Shown: piece by piece, positions 43,243-51,220 of the stretch | Layout: each line of letters begins with the position of its first letter | How positions within the stretch are numbered: the first letter of the stretch is position 1 | Source of the DNA: Kordiimonas sediminis | Lineage (GTDB): Bacteria; Pseudomonadota; Alphaproteobacteria; Sphingomonadales; Kordiimonadaceae | Direction of reading: 5' to 3' | Length of the DNA stretch: 64,000 bases | Assembly (NCBI RefSeq): GCF_014656395.1 | Contig: NZ_BNCI01000001.1 | Location: 1,027,893 to 1,091,892 of the forward strand | Program-made: the position numbers and the translations under genes | Notes under the pieces: model-generated | The model's input: only the letters and a program-made list of their open reading frames with translations | Databases searched by the model: none | Told to the model about the DNA's origin: nothing

Positions 43243-44358
43243 TTATTTGTTTTCCCAGGACTTTAGAACCGCTTCGATATCCGTTTCTCCTTCCCCTGCA
43301 AGGGACCGGACCTGGGCCGGTGTTTTGGAAAAACGCGGTGCAGGCGCCGGCTGGGTTACACCGTCTTTGGTGATATAGGTCTCACGCTCTGCAATGTGTG
43401 GGTGCTCCAGCGCTTCATCCGGGGTCAGTACTGGCCATACACAACCATCTGTGTCTGCAAAGAGCTCTGCCCAGTGTGCCTGGGGTTGGTTCTTGAATAT
43501 CTCGGCAAGTTTGGCCTTCTGCTGCTGCCAGGCGCCAGGGTTCATCTGTACCTTAAAGTCAGGGTCGTCGGTCAAACCGAGTTTATCCATAACGATTGCA
43601 TAAAACTGCGGTTCGATGGCGCCAACAGATATATATTTCCCGTCAAGACATGCGTAAGTATCATAAAAGTGCGGCCCGCCATCAACCAGATTGGTGCCGT
43701 GCGGTCCCCATCCAAGTGTTCCCTTGAACGCCCAGACAATCGAGCTGAGGACAGCAGACCCGTCAACAATAGCAGCATCCACCACCTGTCCTTCGCCTGT
43801 GGACCGGGCATGGAGAATGCCGGCAAGTATGCCAAAGGCAAGGAACATAGCGCCGCCGCCCATGTCGCCGACCAGGGTTGGCGGGATTGCCGGTTTTTCA
43901 CCTTTGTTGCCGATTGTATCCAGTACCCCGTTGACAGAGATATAGTTGGCATCGTGGCCCGCAAGGTGGGCTAGGGGGCCAGTTTGGCCCCAGCCTGTCA
44001 TCCGGCCATACACAAGTGCAGGATTTTCAGCAAGTATGGCCTCAGGGCCAAAACCAAGCCGTTCCATTACTCCGGGGCGGAAACCTTCGATCAGGGCGTC
44101 TGCCCCTTTAATGAGATCAATAATCGCAGATTTGTTAGCGTCATCACGAATATCAAGACGTACGGTTTTGCGGTTACGCGCCAGAATATCATGCTTGCCA
44201 AGCGAGAAGGCATCAACCCGGCCCGACTTTCCTGCAATATCTACCGGCCGGTCAATGCGAATTACATCAGCCCCCATGTCTGCCAGCATCATGCCGCAGA
44301 AAGGTCCAGGGCCAAGCCCTGCAAATTCAACAATTCTTACACCGGAAAGCGGCCCCAT
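43243..44358 (-). CDS. CoA-transferase family III / alpha-methylacyl-CoA racemase
   Basis: Cytosolic enzyme acting on acyl-CoA thioesters. The 371 residues have the family III start (GPLSGVRIVEFAGLGPGPFCGMMLADMGADVIRIDRP), NRKTVRLDIRD, ADALIEGFRPGVMERLGFGPE and GRMTGWGQTGPLAHLAGHDANYISVNGVL. The sequence from GHDANY and TGWGQTGPLA onward matches alpha-methylacyl-CoA racemase (2-methyl-branched CoA epimerisation) better than formyl-CoA transferase. ATG 44358 has GGGAG upstream; a TTG at 44364 is less likely. Divergent from the sulfide operon, with no evident link. Confidence 0.88.
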   Translation of the reverse strand: MGPLSGVRIVEFAGLGPGPFCGMMLADMGADVIRIDRPVDIAGKSGRVDAFSLGKHDILARNRKTVRLDIRDDANKSAIIDLIKGADALIEGFRPGVMERLGFGPEAILAENPALVYGRMTGWGQTGPLAHLAGHDANYISVNGVLDTIGNKGEKPAIPPTLVGDMGGGAMFLAFGILAGILHARSTGEGQVVDAAIVDGSAVLSSIVWAFKGTLGWGPHGTNLVDGGPHFYDTYACLDGKYISVGAIEPQFYAIVMDKLGLTDDPDFKVQMNPGAWQQQKAKLAEIFKNQPQAHWAELFADTDGCVWPVLTPDEALEHPHIAERETYITKDGVTQPAPAPRFSKTPAQVRSLAGEGETDIEAVLKSWENK

Positions 44359-44528
44359 AAACAAACTCCCAAAACCATAGTTACCTGATCAGCCGTCGTG
44401 CCTGACCCCCGTTATTTAAATTCATACACGACAGTCCAGTAATTCCAACCCCTTTGATGATGTCGAATATTATATACAATTACATATAAATGTATTATGT
44501 TATTTGTTAAGTATGAAAAGGAGTGGAT
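44359..44528 (+). promoter_or_regulatory. Divergent promoter region of the sulfide operon
   Basis: The 170-nt region between the racemase gene and peroxiredoxin is AT-rich near 44460-44510. ATTACATATAAATGTATT (44479-44496) matches its own reverse complement at 14 of 18 positions and lies about 33 nt upstream of the peroxiredoxin ATG. It is a candidate operator for the ArsR-family repressor encoded in the operon (inference; ArsR proteins bind such AT-rich inverted repeats). Confidence 0.45.
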
Positions 44529-45263
44529 ATGTCCGACCAGCTGAATACCGCAGAAAACATTGAAAGACAGCCAGTTCAGGCGCTTCGTATTAATGATCGT
44601 GCGCCGGATTTCACCGCCCGGTCTACGCAGGGTGTTGTGCAACTTGGTGATTATCGCGGTAAATGGTTGGTGTTTTTCTCGCACCCGGCGGACTTTACGC
44701 CAGTGTGCACTTCTGAATTTGTTGCGTTTGAGAAAAAGGCAGCAGATTTCCGTGCGCTGAACTGTGAACTGCTGGGATTATCCGCAGACAGTATTTATTC
44801 GCATCTTGCCTGGATGCTGAATATTGAAGAGCGGTTTGGTGTCAGGATTAATTTCCCGGTTATTGAAGACCTGTCGCTGGTGATCGCGGAAGCATACGGC
44901 ATGGTTGATGAACTATCGCCGAGCACAGCAACCGTCCGGTCAGTTTTCTTCATTGATCCAGAGGGGAAAATTCGTGCCCTTATTCATTATCCCATGAGTA
45001 TCGGACGGTCTGTTGATGAAATACTGCGGGTGTTGACGGCCCTTGTTGAAACCCATGACGGGGAAACTGCGACGCCCGAGGGCTGGACTGCCGGTGATCC
45101 GAAATTATTAGCACCGCCCGTGACACTGGACGGCATGCGTGACCGTTTGGCGGCTGGCCGTAGGGGCGGTGAGGCGGTCTCTGGTACACCACAAATGGAT
45201 GGCGGTGATTGGTATTTCACCCGTGTGTCTGAAAAGGGGGTGCCCCGTGCAGGCCAAGTTTGA
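44529..45263 (+). CDS. Peroxiredoxin (AhpC/TSA, Prx6-type)
   Basis: Thiol peroxidase reducing hydrogen peroxide and organic or persulfide-type peroxides. The 244 residues have the peroxidatic motif PADFTPVC (C60), the LGLSADSIYSHLAW segment, a second region VRSVFFIDPEGKIRALIHYP and the C-terminal extension with DWYFTRV. Length and extension match the Prx6 group rather than AhpC. AAAAGGAG precedes the ATG. First gene of an operon with the ArsR regulator (17-nt overlap) and sulfide-oxidation enzymes, so its job may include protecting against reactive sulfur or peroxide species. Confidence 0.92.
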   Translation: MSDQLNTAENIERQPVQALRINDRAPDFTARSTQGVVQLGDYRGKWLVFFSHPADFTPVCTSEFVAFEKKAADFRALNCELLGLSADSIYSHLAWMLNIEERFGVRINFPVIEDLSLVIAEAYGMVDELSPSTATVRSVFFIDPEGKIRALIHYPMSIGRSVDEILRVLTALVETHDGETATPEGWTAGDPKLLAPPVTLDGMRDRLAAGRRGGEAVSGTPQMDGGDWYFTRVSEKGVPRAGQV

Positions 45264-45708
45264 TCTGGTGAAGCCCATTGCCGCGGATGTGGCTGCGCTG
45301 TTGAAGACCCTGTCGCACCCCAACAGGCTTTTGATTTTATGCGCCCTGACAGACGGTGAGAAATCCGTCAGTGAAATAGAGGAACTAACGGGCGTACGGC
45401 AGCCTGTTTTGTCCCGCGATTTAGGCCGCCTGCGCGATGAAAGTCTGGTGAAAACGCGGCGCCAGTCGAAGGCAGTTTACTACACTATATTGGAGCCGAA
45501 GGTCACTGCGCTCCTGGACAGTCTGTGTGCTGTCTGGCTGCCTGAAGCTATGCCCAGCGTAGCGTCGTCCGTAGCGGATAGGCGGCCTGAAGAGATAAGG
45601 GAAGAGGCATATTCGGAAGCTACAGTTTTCCCGGCTGTTAGCGAAGTGAAGACACCTGCACGCCGTCCCCGATTTAAAATTAAGCCCGATCCATACCGGG
45701 CAAATTAA
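45247..45708 (+). CDS. ArsR-family regulator, BigR/SqrR-like sulfide sensor candidate
   Basis: Winged-helix repressor of 153 residues. HTH: LLKTLSHPNRLLILCALTDGEKSVSEIEELTGVRQPVLSRDLGRLRDESLV. Two cysteines, C32 in the first core helix and C94 in the last core helix (LLDSLCAVW), sit where BigR/SqrR carry the dithiol that forms an inter-cysteine tetrasulfide with persulfides. A disordered C-terminal tail (about 105-153) follows. Starts at GTG 45247 (AAAAGGGGG upstream), overlapping peroxiredoxin by 17 nt; a longer ATG start at 45139 would read through the peroxiredoxin gene. Probably represses its own operon. Confidence 0.85.
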   Translation: MQAKFDLVKPIAADVAALLKTLSHPNRLLILCALTDGEKSVSEIEELTGVRQPVLSRDLGRLRDESLVKTRRQSKAVYYTILEPKVTALLDSLCAVWLPEAMPSVASSVADRRPEEIREEAYSEATVFPAVSEVKTPARRPRFKIKPDPYRAN

Positions 45709-45742
45709 CCCCTGCAGAGTTCGAGAATAAGGAAATAATGTT

Positions 45743-46609
45743 ATGACCAGTCCAAAAGTTACCCCGTTCTTTGACGAAGATACCTTTACCTACAGTTATG
45801 TCGTCGAAGACACAGCAACCGGAAAATGCGCCGTTATCGATTCTGTGCTTGATTACGATCCTGCTGCGGGCCGTACATCAACCCGCAGTGCGGACGCTGT
45901 GATTGCCTTTGTCAAAGAGCATAATCTGGATGTGGAATGGATTTTGGAAACCCATGTGCACGCGGATCATTTGTCGGCCGCACCGTATCTGCGCGATGCG
46001 CTGGGCGGCAAAATGGCCATCGGTGAGCATATAACCGTTGTGCAGGGTGTTTTCGGTAAAATCTTCAATGCCGGAACCGAATTTCAGACGGATGGGTCAC
46101 AGTTTGATCATTTGCTGAAAGACGGCGAAACGTTCAAGGTCGGCTCGATAGAGGCAAAGGCAATGCACACGCCTGGACATACGCCAGCTTGCATGACCTA
46201 TGTGATCGGTGATGCCGGGTTTGTCGGCGATACGATCTTTATGCCTGACTTTGGTACGGCGCGCTGTGACTTCCCAGGCGGTGATGCTGAAACGCTGTAC
46301 GCGTCTATTCAGAAGCTTTTTGCGCTACCAGACGAAACACGGCTGTTCATGTGCCATGACTATAAGGCACCGGGACGGGATACATATGCATACGAGACAA
46401 CTGTTGGCGAAGAAAAAGCCAACAACGTTCATGTCGGTGTTGATAAAAGCAAGGACGATTTCATTCACATGCGGACCGAGCGTGACAAGACCCTTGATAT
46501 GCCGCGTCTGATCCTGCCGTCAGTTCAGGTTAACATGCGCGCGGGGCACCTGCCGCCCGAAGAAGATAACGGCGTTTCCTATATCAAAATCCCTGTAAAC
46601 GCGCTTTAA
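45743..46609 (+). CDS. Persulfide dioxygenase-like metallo-hydrolase (ETHE1/Blh type)
   Basis: Iron-dependent enzyme expected to oxidise glutathione persulfide to sulfite. The 288 residues have a metallo-beta-lactamase fold with ETHVHADHLSAAPYL (H71, H73, D75, H76), HTPGHTPACMTYV, VGDTIFMPDFGTARCDFPGGDAETLYASI and FMCHDYKAPGRD. These match ETHE1/Blh rather than GloB or lactonases (the TARCDFPGG loop is diagnostic). It lies between the ArsR regulator and the sulfide:quinone oxidoreductase fusion, exactly the context of the BigR/SqrR regulon. Confidence 0.9.
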   Translation: MTSPKVTPFFDEDTFTYSYVVEDTATGKCAVIDSVLDYDPAAGRTSTRSADAVIAFVKEHNLDVEWILETHVHADHLSAAPYLRDALGGKMAIGEHITVVQGVFGKIFNAGTEFQTDGSQFDHLLKDGETFKVGSIEAKAMHTPGHTPACMTYVIGDAGFVGDTIFMPDFGTARCDFPGGDAETLYASIQKLFALPDETRLFMCHDYKAPGRDTYAYETTVGEEKANNVHVGVDKSKDDFIHMRTERDKTLDMPRLILPSVQVNMRAGHLPPEEDNGVSYIKIPVNAL

Positions 46610-46626
46610 GATCGGAGATACCTGTC

Positions 46627-48372
46627 ATGGATATCAAAAAAATATCGCCTAATCTGTCTGTGTCGCCGCAAATCAGTGCAACGGATATCAGTGTGCTGAA
46701 AGCTGCAGGCTTTCAGTCCATTATCAATAATCGCCCGGACAATGAAGAGGATGGTCAGCCGTCTTCGGCCGACTTGAAATCTGTCGCGGCAGAAGCAGGC
46801 ATGGACTATGTTCACCAGCCGATCACACCGGGGCAAATCTCGGATGGGGATGTGGCGGATTTTGCAGCCAATATGAAAGGCATGAAAGGCCCTGTGCTGG
46901 CCTTTTGCCGGACCGGCACACGGGCGATTAATCTGTGGGCATTGTCAGAAGCACACAGCCTGAGCGTTGATGCGATACTGGAGACGGCAAAAGACGCGGG
47001 CTATAATCTTGATGGCCTGAAGGCTCGATTGACAGATATGTCCGGTGACACGGCGCAGAGCCGCGATGAGTTAAGCCGAATTGATAATGCCCATACCTAT
47101 GATGTGGTTATCGTAGGCGGTGGTGCAGGGGGGCAGGCCGCAGCAGCCAGCCTGCGGGCGCGTGACAAGCATCTGGATATTGCGATCATTGAACCCCGGG
47201 ATGTGCATTATTACCAGCCTGGCTGGACCCTTGTCGGCGGCGGTGTATTTTCCCGCAATCAGACAAAGCGGTCGATGAAATCCCTTATCCCTTCGGGGGT
47301 TGAGTGGGTACGGGCCGCCGTTGCCGGATTTCATCCAGACAGCAATAGTATTTCGCTCGAAAGCGGAGAGCATATTCGCTACCGCGCGCTGGTTGTCGCG
47401 CCGGGGCTGAAGCTGGATTGGGATGCCGTGAACGGCTTGCGTGAAACACTTGGCAAAAATGGTGTTACATCAAACTACCGGTTTGATCTTGCATCCTATA
47501 CCTGGGATCTGGTCCGCAATATGAAGAAAGGCACGGCGATTTTCACCCAGCCGCCTATGCCGATAAAGTGTGCTGGAGCACCGCAGAAAGCAATGTACCT
47601 ATCCTGTGATCACTGGCTTCGTTCTAACAGGCTGGATGATATTGATGTTTCGTTTCATACGGCAGGCGGTGTGCTTTTCGGGGTACCGGATTATGTGCCG
47701 GCGCTTGAAAAATATGTTGAAAAATACGGCGCAGATGTCTGCTACAATCAAAATCTGGTCGCCATTGACGGTGAGAAGAAAGTCGCAACATTTGCAGTAA
47801 CCGGCGCTGACGGCACGGTAACAAAAGAAGATCGTTCCTTTGATATGATCCATGTCTGCCCGCCGCAGACGGCGCTTGATTTCATGAAAGCAGCCCCCAT
47901 CACCAATGATGCCGGCTGGGTTGAAGTGAATAATGAGACGCTGCAACATGTGCGCTACGGTAATATCTTCGGTCTAGGGGACGGTATGTCTGCCCCGAAT
48001 GCGAAAACGGCGGCGGCTGTGCGCAAGCAGGCCCCTGTTGTGGCGCATAATGTGATCTCGCTCCTGAAAGGCAGGGAGTCTGCTGCCATTTATACCGGTT
48101 ATGGGTCCTGCCCGCTGACGGTGGAACGGGGCAAGGTTGTGCTTGCTGAATTTGCCTACGGCGGCACGCTGGAGCCCACATTCCCTAAATGGTTGCTGGA
48201 CGGTACACGGCCAAGCGGGCTGTCCTGGATGCTGAAAGAAAAACTGATGCCTAATCTGTATTTCGATCTGATGCTAAAAGGGCATGAATGGTTGGCCAAA
48301 CCGGAAATCCTGACGCACAAGCCACTGTTGCATGATGTGGATAGTGCCTGTGATTTTGAAGACAAGCCTTAG
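46627..48372 (+). CDS. Fusion of DUF442 sulfur-transferase-like domain and sulfide:quinone oxidoreductase
   Basis: The 581-residue protein has two modules. Residues 1-140 are the TIGR01244/DUF442 domain (ISPNLSVSPQISATDI, SIINNRPDNEEDGQP) with phosphatase-like loop CRTGTR (C94). Residues 155-575 are an FAD-dependent sulfide:quinone oxidoreductase: Rossmann YDVVIVGGGAGGQAAAASL, hallmark PMPIKCAGAPQKAMYLSC (C315), HVCPPQTALDF (C411) and GLGDGMSAPNAKTAAAV, as in mitochondrial-type (type II) SQR. It oxidises sulfide to persulfide, feeding electrons to quinone; the N-terminal domain may handle the persulfide product. GGAGA precedes the ATG, 17 nt after the dioxygenase gene. Confidence 0.9.
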   Translation: MDIKKISPNLSVSPQISATDISVLKAAGFQSIINNRPDNEEDGQPSSADLKSVAAEAGMDYVHQPITPGQISDGDVADFAANMKGMKGPVLAFCRTGTRAINLWALSEAHSLSVDAILETAKDAGYNLDGLKARLTDMSGDTAQSRDELSRIDNAHTYDVVIVGGGAGGQAAAASLRARDKHLDIAIIEPRDVHYYQPGWTLVGGGVFSRNQTKRSMKSLIPSGVEWVRAAVAGFHPDSNSISLESGEHIRYRALVVAPGLKLDWDAVNGLRETLGKNGVTSNYRFDLASYTWDLVRNMKKGTAIFTQPPMPIKCAGAPQKAMYLSCDHWLRSNRLDDIDVSFHTAGGVLFGVPDYVPALEKYVEKYGADVCYNQNLVAIDGEKKVATFAVTGADGTVTKEDRSFDMIHVCPPQTALDFMKAAPITNDAGWVEVNNETLQHVRYGNIFGLGDGMSAPNAKTAAAVRKQAPVVAHNVISLLKGRESAAIYTGYGSCPLTVERGKVVLAEFAYGGTLEPTFPKWLLDGTRPSGLSWMLKEKLMPNLYFDLMLKGHEWLAKPEILTHKPLLHDVDSACDFEDKP

Positions 48373-48403
48373 GGCTGTGTAAAGTAAAAAGGCGAGTATC
48401 AGT

Positions 48404-50131
48404 ATGAAGCTGCTCCGGTCGATTGAAAGCGCGTTCCCCATCATTGAATGGGGGCGCACCTATTCAAAACAGATGTTCGCAGAGGACGGTGTGGCGGCAG
48501 TTATTGTAACCATCATGCTGATACCGCAGTCTCTGGCCTACGCCATGCTGGCTGGGTTGCCGCCAGAAGTGGGCCTGTATGCCAGTATCCTGCCACTGAT
48601 CCTCTATGCTGTATTTGGCACCAGTCGCACGCTTGCGGTTGGGCCGGTTGCTGTTGTCTCCCTGATGACGGCAACGGCAACTGCTGCGATCGCCGCACCC
48701 GGCACGATTGGCTATCTGGAAACAGCAATTGCACTTGCATTCCTTTCCGGGCTTTTCTTACTGTTTATGGGTGTTTTCCGGCTTGGGTTTATTGCGAATT
48801 TTCTCAGTCATCCGGTGATCAGTGGTTTTATCACTGCATCCGGCCTTCTGATCGCCTTCAGCCAATTAAAGCATATTCTGGGGGTTCAGACCACGGGGCA
48901 TACCTTGCCGGAACAAACAGTGTCGATGGTGTCACAGCTTGATCTTGTGAATATACCAACTGTGATAATCGGGTCCGCAAGTATTGTTCTGCTGTTCTCG
49001 ATCCGGAACTATATGAAGGCTGCCCTGATCAAGGCTGGGCTGGGTGCCCGCGCAGCGGATCTGGTGGTAAAGGCAGGCCCGATCATGGTTGTTGTTCTAA
49101 CGACTGTGTCGACCTATTTTTTTGGCCTGGCCGACAAGGGGGTTACAATCGTAGGCGCAGTGCCTACGGGTCTGCCGGGACTGTCTGTGCCGGGAATTAG
49201 TTTTGATCTGGCCGCGGATCTTGCTGCGGCGGCTCTGCTGATCAGCCTGATTGGGTTTGTAGAGTCTGTTTCAGTGGCGCAGACACTTGCGGCAAAACGG
49301 CGGCAGCGTATCAGACCTAATCAGGAGCTGGTGGCACTTGGTGCCAGTAATATTGCCTCCGCTGTCAGTGGCGGCTATCCCGTGACCGGTGGTTTTGCGC
49401 GGTCTGTGGTGAATTTTGATGCTGGTGCTGTGACGCCGGCGGCTGGTGCGCTTACGGCAATCGGGATTGCGCTTGCCACGCTGTTTTTGACACCGTTATT
49501 GTACTTTCTGCCCAAAGCAACACTGGCTGCGACCATCATTATCGCCGTTCTGACACTGGTGAAGGTTGAACCTATTATTGCCACCTGGCGGTATAGCAAG
49601 CGTGACTTTTCTGCGATGGCCGCAACCATACTGCTGACATTACTAGTTGGGGTAGAGGCAGGTATTGCAGCCGGGGTTATTCTGTCCTTTGTGCTGTTTA
49701 TGCACAGAACAACTATCCCGCATTTTGCCATTGTTGGCCTGGTGCCGGGGACCGAGCATTTCAGAAATGTTTTACGACACGATGTTGAAACGGCCGATAA
49801 TCTGTTGACGATCCGAATCGATGAAAGCCTGTATTTTGCGAACATGCGGTTTTTAGAGGATAAAATCTATGATTTGGCGTTGGGGTGTCCGAAAATCAGA
49901 CATGTGGTGTTGATGTGCCCTGCCGTTAACAACATTGATGCAAGTGCACTGGAAGGGCTGGAAGCCATGAATCACCGGTTGCAGGATGCTGGTATCACTA
50001 TGCATTTAAGCGAGGTAAAAGGGCCGGTTATGGACCGCCTGCAAACAACAAGTTTTCTAGACGATCTAACAGGCGATGTTTTCCTCAGCCAGTATCAGGC
50101 CTGGAAGATGCTGGCAAACCCGGCCAAGTGA
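48404..50131 (+). CDS. SulP-family anion transporter with STAS domain
   Basis: Inner-membrane transporter of 575 residues: about 10-12 hydrophobic helices in the SLC26/SulP pattern (GVAAVIVTIMLIPQSLAYAMLAGLPPEVGLYASILP, GPVAVVSLMT, ATVLLISLIGFVESVS, GYPVTGGFARSVVN) and a C-terminal cytosolic STAS domain (about 430-560, VVLMCPAVNNIDASALEGLEAMNHRL). It follows the SQR fusion by 31 nt, so it probably exports sulfite/sulfate made by sulfide oxidation, or imports it; SulP members also carry bicarbonate. End of the sulfide operon. Confidence 0.93.
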   Translation: MKLLRSIESAFPIIEWGRTYSKQMFAEDGVAAVIVTIMLIPQSLAYAMLAGLPPEVGLYASILPLILYAVFGTSRTLAVGPVAVVSLMTATATAAIAAPGTIGYLETAIALAFLSGLFLLFMGVFRLGFIANFLSHPVISGFITASGLLIAFSQLKHILGVQTTGHTLPEQTVSMVSQLDLVNIPTVIIGSASIVLLFSIRNYMKAALIKAGLGARAADLVVKAGPIMVVVLTTVSTYFFGLADKGVTIVGAVPTGLPGLSVPGISFDLAADLAAAALLISLIGFVESVSVAQTLAAKRRQRIRPNQELVALGASNIASAVSGGYPVTGGFARSVVNFDAGAVTPAAGALTAIGIALATLFLTPLLYFLPKATLAATIIIAVLTLVKVEPIIATWRYSKRDFSAMAATILLTLLVGVEAGIAAGVILSFVLFMHRTTIPHFAIVGLVPGTEHFRNVLRHDVETADNLLTIRIDESLYFANMRFLEDKIYDLALGCPKIRHVVLMCPAVNNIDASALEGLEAMNHRLQDAGITMHLSEVKGPVMDRLQTTSFLDDLTGDVFLSQYQAWKMLANPAK

Positions 50132-50238
50132 CTGAAGCCGGGTTTGGTGCTGCGGTTAAAGCCTGGGTTGCGCAGTGGGCGCTTGCGGCGCGCTGCCTTC
50201 CATATGCGCCCTGACACAGCAGGTGGGTGAATGCTGCC

Positions 50239-50853
50239 TTAGGCGTCTGGTGCGGACTGGGGGATAGACTCAGCCAGAGGTGTAGGCGCCTTTTTAAGGG
50301 ATGCATAAATCAAGGTCTTGGCAGCTTCTTTGGCGGTGTGCTGTACGCCGTCGGGGCCAAGCATATGGGCCGTTACAATGGCACCTTCTTTTAACAGCAA
50401 CAGTTGCTTCGCCAGCAGGATAGGGTCTTCGACACCTGCTTGCTGCGCCAATCCGGTTACATAGTTCAGAATCAGACGTTTATGCTCTGCGGAGACTTTA
50501 TATACCTGATGGTTCGAATCCGGATATTCGGAAGAAGCGCGGATAAACATGCAGCTGCGAAATTCTTTGGTATGAAACCATTCATCCAGGGCATCAAACA
50601 TGGCAAGCAGTCTGCCTACAGGGTCTTGTGCAAGGCTGTCGATACGACCGACAAGCCATCCCCGGAATTTTTCATCGCGCAAACGGAGAACAGCTTCGAT
50701 CAAATCTTCTTTGGTTTTGAAATGTTTATACATGGATGTTTTGGATATGCCGGTTTCCTTCACCAGCCTGTCCATACCAACAGCATAATAACCACCCCGG
50801 TTGAATGCGATCAGCGCTTTCTCCAGTAATTCGTTTCTTTTTGATCTACTCAC
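50239..50853 (-). CDS. TetR-family regulator
   Basis: DNA-binding repressor of 204 residues: HTH at the N-terminus (KALIAFNRGGYYAVGMDRLVKETGISKTSMYKHFKTKEDLI), then a ligand-binding helical domain (FMCIRASSEYPD-like, VTGLAQQAGV). The GTG at 50853 has a good GGAG Shine-Dalgarno, and similarity begins there; an ATG further upstream would add a Leu/Ile-rich, non-family extension. Its own upstream region carries ACAGATAGGTAC (50872-50883), which recurs near the divergent genes; it probably autoregulates and controls the plus-strand genes (see findings). Confidence 0.88.
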   Translation of the reverse strand: MSRSKRNELLEKALIAFNRGGYYAVGMDRLVKETGISKTSMYKHFKTKEDLIEAVLRLRDEKFRGWLVGRIDSLAQDPVGRLLAMFDALDEWFHTKEFRSCMFIRASSEYPDSNHQVYKVSAEHKRLILNYVTGLAQQAGVEDPILLAKQLLLLKEGAIVTAHMLGPDGVQHTAKEAAKTLIYASLKKAPTPLAESIPQSAPDA

Positions 50854-50871
50854 GTGATTCTCCAAACATTT

Positions 50872-50883
50872 ACAGATAGGTAC
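50872..50883 (-). promoter_or_regulatory. Candidate TetR operator 1
   Basis: ACAGATAGGTAC lies 19-30 nt upstream of the TetR start codon. The core is shared with the two plus-strand sites at 50998-51014 and 51030-51046 (ACAGATCGG[T/G]AC). The half-palindrome AC-x-GAT-x-x-GT around GATC resembles known TetR-family operators. Binding is inferred. Confidence 0.5.
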
Positions 50884-50997
50884 TATAGCATCTTTGATTT
50901 CATATGTCGAATTTGAATTTATAGCAGCAGAAGTTATTTGTAATGTTCTGAATTTAATAACTTTTATACAATATTTCAACTATGCGAAAAAAAGAAG

Positions 50998-51046
50998 TTG
51001 ACAGATCGGTACACTTTCCATTAGAAGGGTTGACAGATCGGGACAC
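50998..51046 (+). promoter_or_regulatory. Two direct TTGACAGATCGG boxes, candidate operators/promoter
   Basis: TTGACAGATCGGTACAC (50998-51014) and TTGACAGATCGGGACAC (51030-51046) are direct copies differing at one base, spaced 32 nt (about three helical turns). Each begins with a perfect -35-like TTGACA; the first has a TTAGAA 17 nt downstream (weak -10). They sit between the TetR gene and the 39-codon gene and are likely binding sites for the divergent TetR protein. Confidence 0.55.
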
Positions 51047-51100
51047 CTTAAGCGTTATTTGGCTTAGCCCCCCGAGTCAGCGACCAAAGAGGATATGAGC

Positions 51101-51220
51101 ATGAATGATAATTACACTGTTACCGACATGTTGGCAGATGCGATTAAAGCTCTGATTGTGGTGGGACTGTTTGCCATTGTTCTTAGTACCAGCGGTTCCT
51201 TCGCAGCGGTCCCGATCTAA
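51101..51220 (+). CDS. 39-residue small membrane protein, unknown
   Basis: Mini-gene: ATG at 51101, stop TAA at 51218-51220. The encoded 39-residue protein has a polar N-terminus with DMLADAIKAL, then one hydrophobic segment (ALIVVGLFAIVLSTS) and the tail GSFAAVPI. Shine-Dalgarno AGAGGA lies 8-13 nt before the ATG. It starts 54 nt after the operator-like boxes and is followed by two strong hairpins. It could be a small regulatory membrane protein or a leader peptide. No known family was recognised. Confidence 0.6.
   Translation: MNDNYTVTDMLADAIKALIVVGLFAIVLSTSGSFAAVPI

Noticed and set aside
45139-45246. Longer ATG start for the ArsR regulator
   Set aside because: It would read 108 nt of the peroxiredoxin gene in another frame; the GTG at 45247 has a strong ribosome-binding site and matches the family start.
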